Program-made: the position numbers and the translations under genes
The notes under the pieces: generated by a model
Told to the model about the DNA's origin: nothing
Databases searched by the model: none
What the model saw: the letters and a program-made list of their open reading frames with translations, nothing else
Assembly (NCBI RefSeq): GCF_021390675.1
Contig: NZ_JAJEJV010000004.1
Location: forward strand, 1-64,000
Reading direction: 5' to 3'
Length of the DNA stretch: 64,000 nucleotides
Origin: Dyella sp. 2HG41-7
Lineage (GTDB): Bacteria; Pseudomonadota; Gammaproteobacteria; Xanthomonadales; Rhodanobacteraceae
In this document: one piece after another, positions 17,955 through 26,754 of the stretch
How the letters are laid out: each line of letters begins with the position of its first letter
Numbering within the stretch: the first letter of the stretch is position 1

Positions 17955-19145
17955 TCAGGATTCCGTGCTGAGCACACGATGCACGTCGTGCGTCACGAAC
18001 GGTTTGTCCGGTGTCGGTGGATCGAGCCAGTGCGGGCGGCTTAGCGTATGACGCATGTCGGTCAATCCGCTTTGCCAATGCTCGTGCATGGTTTCCGCGC
18101 TGAATTCGTAATCTTTGTAATGCCCTTCGTAGGGCTTGTCACGATAAATGAGATGGATCAAGTTGGTAAGCGCCCCGTTGGCATAACGCTCGGCGCGATG
18201 AAACGCCGGATTATCGCGTTTGTCTTCCGGCACCAGCGCCATCAGCTCGTGCAGCAAGCGTTGCTGTTCGCGCGTTTGATGCATGTATTCGGTGACCAGG
18301 CGCGTGCGGCTTGAGTATTGAATGTCTTTCGCGCGTTCGGCCACCGTGCCCATGTCGCGCGGCAGCGCACCGACGGCGCTCCATAGATCGACCTGGAATA
18401 TCAGCGAATCATGATGCGGGCGCTCGCTCAGCACTTTGTACAGCGGCGTATTGGACACCATGCCGCCATCCCAGTAGTACTCGCCATCGATCTCGACGGC
18501 GGGAAAGCCGGGCGGCAACGCGCCGGACGCCATGAAATGCTCCGGGCGCAACGTGTCGCTGCGATTGTCGAAATACGCAAAATTGCCGGTGCGCACATTT
18601 ACCGCGCCGACCGATACGCGCACGCAACTGGGATGATTGATGCGGTCGAAATCGGCCAGGCGCATCAAGGTTTCGCGCAACGGCGCGGTGTCGTACCAGC
18701 TCGCGGTATCGGGCGTGCCATGCCATTGCAGAATCGGCGGCGGCATGCGCGGCTGGAAAAATCCCCACTGCCCTTCCGTCATCGCGCGCCATGCCGCCAG
18801 CGTGTTCATGCCGTCGCGAAAGATCTGCGGCAACGCCATGCCGTCGGGCCACGCAAAACCGGGACGACCCGGCCACATGGCCGATTTGCAGATGGTTTCC
18901 CAAAACTCGGTCAGTCGTTCGACGCGATGTTCGGGCGCATTGCCCGCGATGATAGCTGCGTTCAACGCACCAATCGAAATGCCGGCGATCCAGTTCGGAT
19001 GCAATCCGGCTTCCGCCAGCGCTTCGTACACGCCGGCCTGATACGCGCCGAGCGCGCCACCGCCTTGCAACACGAGCGCGGTGATTTTGTAAGCGCTTTG
19101 CACCGGATGTTGCGCAGCGTGGGCCGATGATTTGTTCGCAGCCAT
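17955..19145 (-). CDS. patatin-like phospholipase
   Basis: A 396-residue serine lipase. The patatin signatures are the oxyanion loop LQGGGALGAYQAG (about 27-39), the nucleophile elbow GISIG (Ser57) and the dyad aspartate in YYWDGGMVSNTPL. The C-terminal third matches the extra domain (DUF3734 type) of patatins found next to 3-hydroxybutyrate dehydrogenase genes. No signal peptide is seen, so it probably acts in the cytoplasm. Only 8 bp separate it from the upstream acetoacetate decarboxylase gene. A role in freeing acyl chains or handling storage-polymer inclusions is possible but inferred. Confidence 0.9.
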   Translation of the reverse strand: MAANKSSAHAAQHPVQSAYKITALVLQGGGALGAYQAGVYEALAEAGLHPNWIAGISIGALNAAIIAGNAPEHRVERLTEFWETICKSAMWPGRPGFAWPDGMALPQIFRDGMNTLAAWRAMTEGQWGFFQPRMPPPILQWHGTPDTASWYDTAPLRETLMRLADFDRINHPSCVRVSVGAVNVRTGNFAYFDNRSDTLRPEHFMASGALPPGFPAVEIDGEYYWDGGMVSNTPLYKVLSERPHHDSLIFQVDLWSAVGALPRDMGTVAERAKDIQYSSRTRLVTEYMHQTREQQRLLHELMALVPEDKRDNPAFHRAERYANGALTNLIHLIYRDKPYEGHYKDYEFSAETMHEHWQSGLTDMRHTLSRPHWLDPPTPDKPFVTHDVHRVLSTES

Positions 19146-19153
19146 AGCGGCTC

Positions 19154-19903
19154 CTAGTCGTTCTTCTCGTCGAGATAGTCGTAAACCACCGTGCCCAGAT
19201 CGAGCGTGAGATCGGTGATGTAGTGCAGCGCCGATTCCACTTTCAACACCGGCAAATCGGCGACCGGCGCCAGCGCGTGCGGATGCAGCTCCAGCGATGC
19301 CGGCCCGGTCCATGCGCCCTTCAGCGTGACATGCGTCGTGTAGTAACGCACCAGCTCGCAGATGCGCGGCGTGCCGTCGACGTGCGGAATGATCTTCAAC
19401 AGATAACTGGGCGCCGCCAGACCCGCGAGTATCGCCTGGCGATCCGCTTCGCGATGCTTGAAGCCCATAGTTGCTTTGGCGACGCGCACTTTGCCGTAGT
19501 CGAGCGTGCCCACCAGCGTATCGATTTCCGTTTCCAGAATCGGCGTCGCAAGTTTTTTGGGAAAACCCCACAGCTCGCGTCCGCCGGCAATCGGCGGGTG
19601 ATCGTTGAGATACATCGCATGCACGTAGCCGCCAGGCTCGCCGCGAAACGTAACCGGAATCACCTGGCCCGATTCGGTGTAATCGCCGAAACCGGTCGAG
19701 TCGGGCATGCGAATGAATTCGTACTTCACCAGCGGCTCGGTGACTTCGAGCGGTTCGGGCACGACGGCGCGCAAGGCGTCCATATCCGTACGATAGGTGA
19801 TAACCAGAAATTCCCGATTGACGAAACGATACGGCCCCTTGGGAAACGCGGGGCTCGTCAGCGGCATGGCGAAAGCGTTCGCCTTGACGTCAGCGATGTT
19901 CAT
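19154..19903 (-). CDS. adc: acetoacetate decarboxylase
   Basis: Converts acetoacetate to acetone and CO2 through a Schiff base. The 249-residue protein has the family core [13 protein letters not shown] with the paired lysines (K116/K117 by count) that correspond to the Schiff-base lysine and its neighbour, plus VPEPLEV near the N-terminus and [10 protein letters not shown]. It follows bdhA and precedes the patatin gene with 8 bp spacing. An inverted repeat lies between bdhA and adc. Some family members act on other beta-ketoacids. Confidence 0.92.
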   Translation of the reverse strand: MNIADVKANAFAMPLTSPAFPKGPYRFVNREFLVITYRTDMDALRAVVPEPLEVTEPLVKYEFIRMPDSTGFGDYTESGQVIPVTFRGEPGGYVHAMYLNDHPPIAGGRELWGFPKKLATPILETEIDTLVGTLDYGKVRVAKATMGFKHREADRQAILAGLAAPSYLLKIIPHVDGTPRICELVRYYTTHVTLKGAWTGPASLELHPHALAPVADLPVLKVESALHYITDLTLDLGTVVYDYLDEKND

Positions 19904-19956
19904 GGACGCGTCCTTTTGAAAGTTCTGCGTGACACCGAATACGGCACATCGTCATC

Positions 19957-19987
19957 CGCTCCCTCTCGCGTTTGCAAAGAGGGAGCG
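19957..19987 (-). repeat. inverted repeat between bdhA and adc
   Basis: A 10-bp arm CGCTCCCTCT (19957-19966) pairs with AGAGGGAGCG (19978-19987). It has no U-tail, so it is better read as an mRNA-processing or stabilising hairpin, or a weak terminator inside the operon. Confidence 0.5.
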
Positions 19988-19996
19988 CGCGAGGAT

Positions 19997-20782
19997 TTAC
20001 TGCATGTACCAGCCGTGGCTGACGACGACGCTTTGACCGGTCAACGCCGCACTCGGGAACGCGGCGAGGAACAGCGCCGTCTGCGCGATGTCTTCCACCG
20101 TAGTGAACACGCCGTCGACCGTGTCTTTCAGCATCACGTTCTTGATAACGTCCGCTTCGCTGATGCCAAGCTCCTTGGCTTGCTCGGGAATCTGTTTTTC
20201 CACCAGCGGCGTACGCACGAAACCGGGGCAGATCACATGCGAACGCACGTTATGCGCCGCGCCTTCTTTCGCCAGCGTGCGCGCCAAACCGAGCAGACCG
20301 TGTTTCGCCGTAACGTAGGCCGATTTCAACTTGGACGCTTCGTGCGAATGCACCGAACCCATGTAAATCACCGTGCCGCCACGGTTGTCTTTGTACATGT
20401 ACTTGAGCGCAGCCTTGGTGGTGAGAAAGCCGCCATCCAGATGGATCGCCAGCATCTTTTTCCAATCGGCGAAGGCGAATTGATCGATCGGATTGATGAT
20501 CTGCACGCCGGCGTTGGAGATCAAAATGTCCACGCCGCCGAAAGCCGCCGCGACTTTGTCGGTGCCGGCGTTCACGGCGTCTTCGTTGGTGACATCCATC
20601 TCGATGCCGATGGCTTTGCCGCCGGCGGCGTTGATTTCCGCCGCGGCAGCGTCGGCGGCCTGCTGATTGATATCGGCGATCGCCACCGCCGCGCCGTTCT
20701 TTGCGTAAAGCTCCGCGATAGCTTTACCCAGGCCGCTTGCCGCGCCTGTGATCAGTGCAACCTTGCCGTCGAGACTTGCCAT
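19997..20782 (-). CDS. bdhA: 3-hydroxybutyrate dehydrogenase
   Basis: A 261-residue short-chain dehydrogenase that oxidises D-3-hydroxybutyrate to acetoacetate with NAD. It has the cofactor motif [15 protein letters not shown] at ISNAGVQ, catalytic YxxxK in SAYVTAKHG, and the ending [13 protein letters not shown] that is characteristic of bacterial BdhA. The ATG at 20782 is preceded by an AGGAGTG ribosome site. It is the first gene of the operon bdhA-adc-patatin-HIBADH, so its acetoacetate product is the substrate of the next gene. Confidence 0.93.
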   Translation of the reverse strand: MASLDGKVALITGAASGLGKAIAELYAKNGAAVAIADINQQAADAAAAEINAAGGKAIGIEMDVTNEDAVNAGTDKVAAAFGGVDILISNAGVQIINPIDQFAFADWKKMLAIHLDGGFLTTKAALKYMYKDNRGGTVIYMGSVHSHEASKLKSAYVTAKHGLLGLARTLAKEGAAHNVRSHVICPGFVRTPLVEKQIPEQAKELGISEADVIKNVMLKDTVDGVFTTVEDIAQTALFLAAFPSAALTGQSVVVSHGWYMQ

Positions 20783-20881
20783 GTGCCACTCCTGCGATGG
20801 GGTAAGGGGAACGCCGGGGCAGCACATCGGTTCGCCACAGCCTGTTTCGACGCGCGGTCGAAACAGGCCTAGGCCATGTCG

Positions 20882-22771
20882 CTAACGCACGCCCTCGGAG
20901 AGGTAGGTATAGCCGGTCAGCCCTTCATTCAATGTTACAAACAGGCTCTCGGCTTGATCGCCGTCTATACCGGCTGCCGAAATCCGTTCACGATAACTAC
21001 GGCGTAGCGCTTCCAGGTCGTAGCCGACGTAGTCCAGCATCAGATCGGTGGTATCGCCACGGCGCTTGTGCGCGAACAGATAGTTGCCGCCATCCACACG
21101 CACGTTCACGGCATCGGTATCGCCGAATAGATTGTGGATATCGCCGAGCGTCTCCTGATACGCGCCGACCATAAAGATGCCCAGGCGATACGCCTCGCCT
21201 TCGTTCAACGCGTGCAACGGTAGACTCACGTCGACGCCTTCGGCATCCACGTAATGATCGATGCGGCCGTCGGAATCGCAGGTGAGATCCACCAGCACGC
21301 CGCGCCGCGCCGGCAGTTCGTTCAAACGCGCGATCGGCGCAATGGGGAATATCTGATCGATCGCCCACACATCCGGTATCGATTCGAACACCGAGAAATT
21401 GACAAAGTATTTGTCGACCAATTTTTCGTCGAGCTCGTCCAATGCATGACGATGCGCACGCTCGGCCGGCAGCAAGCGCGCACGCACGGCGTTGACGATG
21501 GCGTAATACAACTCGTCCAGACGCGCACGGTCCGCCAGCGACAGCTGACCCAACGCGTAAAGCGCCTGACCTTCGCTCAAGTGATGTTGCGCTTCGTGGA
21601 ACAGTTCCAGCGGCGGGCGCGTATCCAGTTCGTCGTGCACTTCGCGCAGATGACGCAGCACAGCGGGCTCGTCGCTTTCGACAGGCGGCAAGCTACCGGC
21701 CGGCACCGATTCCACTTCGCTCACATTCACCACCATCACCGCGTGATGCGCGGTCATCGCGCGCCCCGCTTCGGTGATGATGTGCGGCGCTTTCAAACCT
21801 TCCGCCTCCACGGCTTCGGCCAGCGATTGCACGATGGTGGCGGCGTATTGGTCGATCGAGTAGTTGATCGAATTGTGGCTGCGCGAACGCGAGCCTTCGT
21901 AGTCCACACCCAGGCCGCCGCCGACGTCGACGATGTCCAACGGAACACCCAAATGCCTGAGTTCGACGAAGTAACGCGTCGCTTCGCGCATGCCGTTGGC
22001 GATGTCGCGCACGTTGGAAATCTGCGAACCCATATGGAAGTGCTGTAATTTCAGCGTGTGCTTCAAGCCCGCTTGATCCAGACGCTCGACCAAGGTCAGC
22101 ACCTGCGCCGGCGACAAACCGAATTTGCCTTTGTCGCCGCCGGTGTTCTGCCATTTGCCTGCGCCGATCGACGCCAAGCGCACGCGCACGCCGAGCAGAG
22201 GTTCCACGCCGAGCGCTTTTGCTTCGGCGATCACATGATCGAGCTCGGACAATTTTTCGATCACGATATGAATGCGCAGACCCAGCTTGCGTCCGATCAG
22301 CGCAAGACGGATGTACTCGCGATCCTTATAGCCGTTGCAGATGACGATGGATTCGGGCCGCGCCATCGCCAGCACCGCCATCAACTCCGGCTTGGAGCCG
22401 GCTTCGAGGCCAAAACCATGCGCGCCTGCCGCTACCAACTCGGCGACCACGCCGCGCTGCTGATTCACTTTGATCGGATAGACGGCCGTGTAGCCGCCGC
22501 CGTAATTCCATGCGCCGATCGCTTTGGCGAACGCGCCCTGCAAGCGCGCGAGACGATCGGCGAGGATGTCCGGAAAGCGCACCAACAACGGCAAGCGCAA
22601 ACCTTCGCCGCGCGCGCGCTCCACGATGTCTGGCAGAGAAAAACCCGGGCCGCTCGGCCCGTGCGGGCGGATCACGATATGACCGGCGTCGTTGATATCG
22701 ACATAACCGTCGCCCCAATAGGGCACGGCATAGGTATGTCGGGCGGCATCAATATTCCAGGCGTTCGCCAT
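20882..22771 (-). CDS. speA: biosynthetic arginine decarboxylase
   Basis: A PLP enzyme that makes agmatine from arginine, the entry to putrescine. It has 629 residues, the usual size. The PLP lysine lies in YPIKVNQQRGVV. HGFGLEAGSKPELM, the pyridoxal-phosphate glycine loop VDVGGGLGVDYEGS, TEAGRAMTAHHAV and the C-terminal VGAYQETLGDIHNLFGDTDA are all typical. The ATG at 22771 gives MANAWNIDAARHTYAVPYWG. It is divergent from spermidine synthase, with a 190-bp palindromic repeat between them. Confidence 0.96.
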   Translation of the reverse strand: MANAWNIDAARHTYAVPYWGDGYVDINDAGHIVIRPHGPSGPGFSLPDIVERARGEGLRLPLLVRFPDILADRLARLQGAFAKAIGAWNYGGGYTAVYPIKVNQQRGVVAELVAAGAHGFGLEAGSKPELMAVLAMARPESIVICNGYKDREYIRLALIGRKLGLRIHIVIEKLSELDHVIAEAKALGVEPLLGVRVRLASIGAGKWQNTGGDKGKFGLSPAQVLTLVERLDQAGLKHTLKLQHFHMGSQISNVRDIANGMREATRYFVELRHLGVPLDIVDVGGGLGVDYEGSRSRSHNSINYSIDQYAATIVQSLAEAVEAEGLKAPHIITEAGRAMTAHHAVMVVNVSEVESVPAGSLPPVESDEPAVLRHLREVHDELDTRPPLELFHEAQHHLSEGQALYALGQLSLADRARLDELYYAIVNAVRARLLPAERAHRHALDELDEKLVDKYFVNFSVFESIPDVWAIDQIFPIAPIARLNELPARRGVLVDLTCDSDGRIDHYVDAEGVDVSLPLHALNEGEAYRLGIFMVGAYQETLGDIHNLFGDTDAVNVRVDGGNYLFAHKRRGDTTDLMLDYVGYDLEALRRSYRERISAAGIDGDQAESLFVTLNEGLTGYTYLSEGVR

Positions 22772-22830
22772 GTGACGGAATCTCCTTGTATGGGTCGGCA
22801 AGACCTCAGGGGGATGACGTCGTCGCAGCG

Positions 22831-23020
22831 GCGAGCCTTGACGAACACTTGGGATGCTCTGATCCATTTTGCGTACGTGTCACCGGCAATGTCCGTTTGC
22901 AGGACACAGGACCAACGGCGAAGGCAGACTGGCGGTCTGTCGAGACGTTGGGCCAAAGGCCTGCGGACGGACATTGCCGGTGATGCATGCGCAAAATGGA
23001 TCAGAACATCCCTGGCTCGC
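22831..23020. repeat. 190-bp imperfect palindrome between speA and speE
   Basis: The element is bounded by GCGAGCC (22831-22837) and GGCTCGC (23014-23020) and folds around a central hairpin GGCAGAC/GTCTGTC (22923-22929 with 22935-22941). The arms contain matching blocks: GATCCATTTTGCG (22861-22873) against its complement (22990-23002), and CACCGGCAATGTCCG against CGGACATTGCCGGTG. A 12-13-bp insertion is present in the left arm only. Such length and symmetry suggest a MITE-like or dispersed intergenic element rather than an operator. No transposase gene is present. Confidence 0.8.
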
Positions 23021-23226
23021 CGGCCGGAAGCCTTGCACGCCGCGGGGCCGGAGGAGCTTGGGGGCCGCCAAATCGACAGCCCGAACGCATATTGTAACGG
23101 GCAGCTGCGACAATTTGAGGTCATCCGAGCGCGCGGGGCGATTCCGTGCCCTCGCTAACGGCACGGCATGGGTCGTTGCCGCTACAATTGCGTCTCTTTA
23201 TTCACGTCCCGCAGGATTCTCCGGTC

Positions 23227-24078
23227 ATGTCGCAGCTCTCCTGGTTCACCGAAGCCCATCAGGCTTCCGGTTCCTCCATCGGTTATCGCGTTGAAAAGCT
23301 GCTGCATGCCGAGAAAACCCCGTTCCAGACGATCGAGATCTACCAGACCACCGACTGGGGCAACCTGATGGTGATCGACGGCTGCGTGATGCTCACCAGC
23401 CGCGACAATTTCCTCTATCACGAGATGATGACCCACCCGGCGCTGTTCACCCATGCGCGCGCCAAGCGCGTGGTGATCATCGGCGGCGGCGATTGCGGCA
23501 CGCTGCGCGAAGTGCTCAAGCATGAAGAGGTCGAGCACGCCGCTCAGGTGGAAATCGACGAGCGCGTGACGCGTCTGGCCGAGCAGTACTTCCCCGAGCT
23601 GTGCGAATCCAATAACGATCCGCGCGCGGAGCTGCTCTTTATCGACGGCATCAAATACATGGCCGAAGCGGAGCCGGAATCGCTGGATCTAGTGATCGTG
23701 GATTCGACCGATCCGGTCGGTCCGGCCGAAGGCCTGTTCAATGCCGCGTTCTACACCAGCTGCTTCAAGGCGCTGCGTCACGGCGGCATTCTGGTGCAGC
23801 AGAGCGAATCGCCGATCGCGCATCTTGAGTTGATCAAGTCGATGCGCTCCGCCATGCGCACCGCCGGTTTCAGCGCCGTGAAAACCCTGCCGTTCCCGCA
23901 GCCGTGCTATCCCACGGGCTGGTGGAGCTGCACGATGGCGCGCAAGGGCGGCGATCTGGCCGGCTTCCGCGAGCGTGGCGCGATCAGCAAGAACTTCCCC
24001 ACGCGCTACTACAACGCGGACACCCATAAGGGCGCACTGGCGACGCCGGAATTCATGCGCGAAGCGTTGGGCGACTAA
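23227..24078 (+). CDS. speE: spermidine synthase
   Basis: Transfers aminopropyl from decarboxylated S-adenosylmethionine to putrescine. The 283-residue protein has the methyltransferase-like fold with HEMMTHPALFTHARAKRVVI, the nucleotide loop IGGGDCGTLREVLKH, and the catalytic-site DSTDPVGPAEGLF. The ATG at 23227 gives MSQLSWFTEAHQ. It pairs functionally with the divergent speA 0.45 kb away. A hairpin follows the stop. Confidence 0.96.
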   Translation: MSQLSWFTEAHQASGSSIGYRVEKLLHAEKTPFQTIEIYQTTDWGNLMVIDGCVMLTSRDNFLYHEMMTHPALFTHARAKRVVIIGGGDCGTLREVLKHEEVEHAAQVEIDERVTRLAEQYFPELCESNNDPRAELLFIDGIKYMAEAEPESLDLVIVDSTDPVGPAEGLFNAAFYTSCFKALRHGGILVQQSESPIAHLELIKSMRSAMRTAGFSAVKTLPFPQPCYPTGWWSCTMARKGGDLAGFRERGAISKNFPTRYYNADTHKGALATPEFMREALGD

Positions 24079-24084
24079 AGCCTG

Positions 24085-24107
24085 CGTCCGACTCGTCGAG
24101 TCGGACG
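24085..24107. terminator. hairpin between convergent genes
   Basis: A 10-bp stem CGTCCGACTC/GAGTCGGACG with a 3-nt loop lies directly after speE and faces the small membrane-protein gene. It lacks a long U-run. Confidence 0.5.
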
Positions 24108-24112
24108 GCGCA

Positions 24113-24310
24113 TTAGAAAATCCGAGAGCGCACCTTCGGCATCACCACGATGGCGAGGGTGGCGAGTGGGCCGAACACCAGCGAGAGCAGGAACCACACC
24201 AGACCGTTGCGATTCTTGCCTTGCGCCAGACCGGCATTGATCAAGGCTAGCGTGCCCCATCCGGCAAACCATGGGGCGGCCCCCTGAGCCAAATTCGAAA
24301 ACTGCTCCAC
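24113..24310 (-). CDS. small two-helix membrane protein
   Basis: A 65-residue protein from a GTG start at 24310, chosen because AGGAG stands 6 nt upstream. The upstream in-frame extension looks non-coding. Two hydrophobic segments (about 12-29 and 37-55: GLVWFLLSLVFGPLATLAIV) suggest an inner-membrane hairpin. The phrase WFLLSLVFGPLATL resembles that of small phage-shock-like or antitoxin-size membrane proteins, but no function can be assigned. Confidence 0.65.
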   Translation of the reverse strand: MEQFSNLAQGAAPWFAGWGTLALINAGLAQGKNRNGLVWFLLSLVFGPLATLAIVVMPKVRSRIF

Positions 24311-24474
24311 AGCGGTCTCCTGCGTACAAGGTGGGCGGGCGGTCCTGCATGCTACAGGAGCTTGGCCCGGCGTGACCATGCTGGAACTTCTTCGAAAGTG
24401 CCTGAATCGTCGTTCAGAACCCCACCATTCCGCCCCGTTATGCTGGCGGCTTTATGATGGTCGGAGTTCCCTCC

Positions 24475-25500
24475 ATGCGTGGTTGGCGCGTCTTAGCTTT
24501 CACCCTGGCCTGTGCGCTGAGCGCAACCGCGGCCGCTGCCCAGGCTCAGGCAGACACCCCCAAAAACGATATCAAAGCGGCGCAGGCACGCCAAAAAGCG
24601 CTAATCAGCTTTCAAACCGACCTGATCAACGTGCTCGCTCCGAGCGGCGATGCCGATCGCCTGCTGGCTGCGGCCCTGATGGCGCGTCCGCTTCCGAATC
24701 CGGGCAAGCTGAATAACTTTCACACCCTGATCGAACGCGCCGCGCATGTGGACGGCGCCGGCCCCGCCGTGAGCTGGGCGCGTCTGGCCGATTGCGATGC
24801 GAACGCCCACAGCTGTCCCAACAGCGCCGCGCTGGACCAATTGGTGCAGCAAGCGCCGGACAACGCCGCGGTCTGGCTGGTCAAACTCAGCCAGGACGTG
24901 AACACCTTAAAGAAGGACGACGCCCGGCAGGATCTGGCCAAAGCCGCATCCGCCCAGCTGTATGACGACTACAGCGGTATCGCACTCAAAGTACTGGCCA
25001 ATGCGGCCACCATGCTGCCGCCGCCCAGCGCCACGCTCGATCCGAATTCCAACGCGGGCGTGAATGGCGTGCAGACGCTGATCGTGTTCAGTTCGGCCGT
25101 TTCCATGCCGCAGCCGGCCTTACGCGACGCCGCCACCTACTGCGAACAGCAGGCGCCCAACGATGCCTCGGTCAAAGACGACTGCCTGAAACTCGGCAAA
25201 GTTTTGGAATGGGGCTCCAGTCCGTTGGCCCGTTCGCTCGGCTTGCATCTGCGCGAAGTGCTCAACGGCGACGCGTCCCAGCAGCAAGATGCGCAAAACG
25301 CGCGCCGCAACCTGGTGTGGCAGGTGCAGAACTTCGCCCAGCTTTCCTTGCGCGCTCAGAACGACAAAGCGCAATCGCAACACCTGCTGGCGCTCGCGCG
25401 CAGCGGCGGCACGCAAATGAGCCTGGTGCTGGCGGCGCTGCATGACACTGGCATTCCGACCGATGCCCCGGCCGATTGGCAGCCGCAGAAAGCCGAATGA
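24475..25500 (+). CDS. secreted protein of unknown function
   Basis: A 341-residue protein with a signal peptide (MRGWRVLAFTLACALSATAAAAQA). The rest is alanine-rich, mostly helical, with a repeat-like organisation (for example LPNPGKLNNFHTLIERAAHV and DNAAVWLVKLSQDV) reminiscent of TPR/Sel1-type solenoids. Four cysteines around residues 113-250 may form disulphides. The ATG at 24475 follows GGAG at 8 nt. It ends at a strong terminator, so it is monocistronic. Function is unknown. Confidence 0.78.
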   Translation: MRGWRVLAFTLACALSATAAAAQAQADTPKNDIKAAQARQKALISFQTDLINVLAPSGDADRLLAAALMARPLPNPGKLNNFHTLIERAAHVDGAGPAVSWARLADCDANAHSCPNSAALDQLVQQAPDNAAVWLVKLSQDVNTLKKDDARQDLAKAASAQLYDDYSGIALKVLANAATMLPPPSATLDPNSNAGVNGVQTLIVFSSAVSMPQPALRDAATYCEQQAPNDASVKDDCLKLGKVLEWGSSPLARSLGLHLREVLNGDASQQQDAQNARRNLVWQVQNFAQLSLRAQNDKAQSQHLLALARSGGTQMSLVLAALHDTGIPTDAPADWQPQKAE

Positions 25501-25503
25501 TCG

Positions 25504-25529
25504 AAAAGGGGCCGATGGCCCCTTTTTTT
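25504..25529 (+). terminator. intrinsic terminator
   Basis: A 10-bp stem AAAAGGGGCC/GGCCCCTTTT (25504-25513 with 25517-25526) with a 3-nt loop runs into a seven-T run (25523-25529). It ends the preceding gene. Confidence 0.92.
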
Positions 25530-25597
25530 ACCCTGTTCCCTAAATCCCCATTCCCCCGCTAACCTTGACCCCACCTCAGGGCCATAAGGGGTACCCG

Positions 25598-26230
25598 ATG
25601 CTTACGGTGTTGGTAGCAAGCAGCAAAGGCGGTTGCGGCAAGAGCACGCTAGTGACGCAGCTCGCCTCACATTGGGCGCAGGACGGAAAACGCACCGCTA
25701 TCGTCGATAGCGATCCGCAGGGCTCCAGCTATCGCTGGGCGACCTTGCGTCCGGACAACGTGCCAGGCGTGCTGGCGGTCGAAGGCGGTCGCCGGGCGTT
25801 GGACAAACTGCCCGAAGACACGGAACGCGTGCTGATCGACACCGCGGCCGGCTCGCACGAAAAAGAGCTCGAACCGTATCTGGAGAAGGCCGACGTCATC
25901 CTGGTGCCGGTGCTTCCTTCGTCCTTCGATCTGCACGCCACACTCGGTTTTCTCACTCACCTGCGTAGCATTAGCCGCATCAAGCGCGGCAAGTTGCCCG
26001 TGGCCTTGGTTGGCAATCGCCTCAAACCGTGGACGCACGCCAGCCAGGAAGCCGTCGCGCAACTAGCCGAAGAGGCGCCGTTCCCGGTGGTGGCGCAGTT
26101 GCGCGACACCCAGGCGTACGTGCTGCTAACGTCGCTCGGCAAGGGCATTTTCGATTACGGGTCCGAGCAAGTACGCGGACATCAACAGGATTGGACGCCA
26201 CTGCTTCGTTGGATCAAGAGGCACCAATGA
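25598..26230 (+). CDS. ParA/MinD-family ATPase (orphan)
   Basis: A 210-residue deviant-Walker ATPase. The P-loop SSKGGCGKST (about 8-17) has the ParA-type second lysine, and SDPQGSS and LIDTAAGS follow. Length matches the short ParA proteins that lack a DNA-binding N-terminal domain. There is no ParB or parS-like site nearby, so it is not a chromosome-partition pair. Such orphans often position cellular machines such as chemoreceptor, pilus or cellulose complexes. The gene is followed by a SixA-like phosphatase 50 bp downstream, and no cargo gene is adjacent. Confidence 0.87.
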   Translation: MLTVLVASSKGGCGKSTLVTQLASHWAQDGKRTAIVDSDPQGSSYRWATLRPDNVPGVLAVEGGRRALDKLPEDTERVLIDTAAGSHEKELEPYLEKADVILVPVLPSSFDLHATLGFLTHLRSISRIKRGKLPVALVGNRLKPWTHASQEAVAQLAEEAPFPVVAQLRDTQAYVLLTSLGKGIFDYGSEQVRGHQQDWTPLLRWIKRHQ

Positions 26231-26280
26231 AGGTGTTCAGCATCCATGAACCAGAACACTCTTCAGGAGAACTCACGACC

Positions 26281-26754
26281 ATGCACGAACTGATTCTGCT
26301 ACGACACGCCGAAGCCCAACCCGCCTCGCCCGGCGGTGAAGATACGGTGCGTCGACTCAGCGGTCGTGGCGAACAGGAAGCGCGCGCCGCCGGCGCGTGG
26401 CTGAAGGCGCACGGCAAGCGGCCCGATCGCGTGCTTTGCTCACCGTCCGAGCGCACCTGCGCCACGGCCACGCTGGCGCTGTCTGCCATCGACCGCAGCC
26501 CTTCGCCGCAAACGGCGTCGGAAATCTACAACGCGACGCCCGGCGAATTGCTGGCGCTGCTCGATCAGCATGGCGATGCGCACACCGTCATGCTGGTGGG
26601 CCACAACCCCGGTATCGAGCGGCTGGTCGCCTTGTTGGTCGAAGGGCGTTCGGACGAATTTCGTGGCATGCCGCCGGCCGGATTGGCCGTGCTTCACCTG
26701 GATGGCCCGCTGGAACCGGGCAACGCACGACTGGATGCGTTCTGGTCGCCATGA
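26281..26754 (+). CDS. sixA: SixA-type histidine phosphatase
   Basis: A 157-residue histidine-phosphatase-superfamily protein with the catalytic LLRHAEAQ at residues 5-12, the conserved Arg in CSPSERTCATA, and VMLVGHNPGIERLV with the second histidine. SixA removes phosphate from histidines of phosphotransfer domains, including PTSNtr. The start at 26281 follows AGGAG; an in-frame ATG 54 bp upstream overlaps the parA stop. The 3' end overlaps the YceI gene (ATGA), so the two are coupled. Confidence 0.87.
   Translation: MHELILLRHAEAQPASPGGEDTVRRLSGRGEQEARAAGAWLKAHGKRPDRVLCSPSERTCATATLALSAIDRSPSPQTASEIYNATPGELLALLDQHGDAHTVMLVGHNPGIERLVALLVEGRSDEFRGMPPAGLAVLHLDGPLEPGNARLDAFWSP

Noticed and set aside
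22786-23294. Short proteins predicted inside the speA-speE gap on both strands
   Set aside because: They arise from the palindromic repeat, which gives similar peptides on each strand; no independent evidence for translation.
25598-26754. Plasmid or phage partition locus
   Set aside because: Only a ParA-like ATPase is present; no ParB, parS, replication or phage gene in the window.
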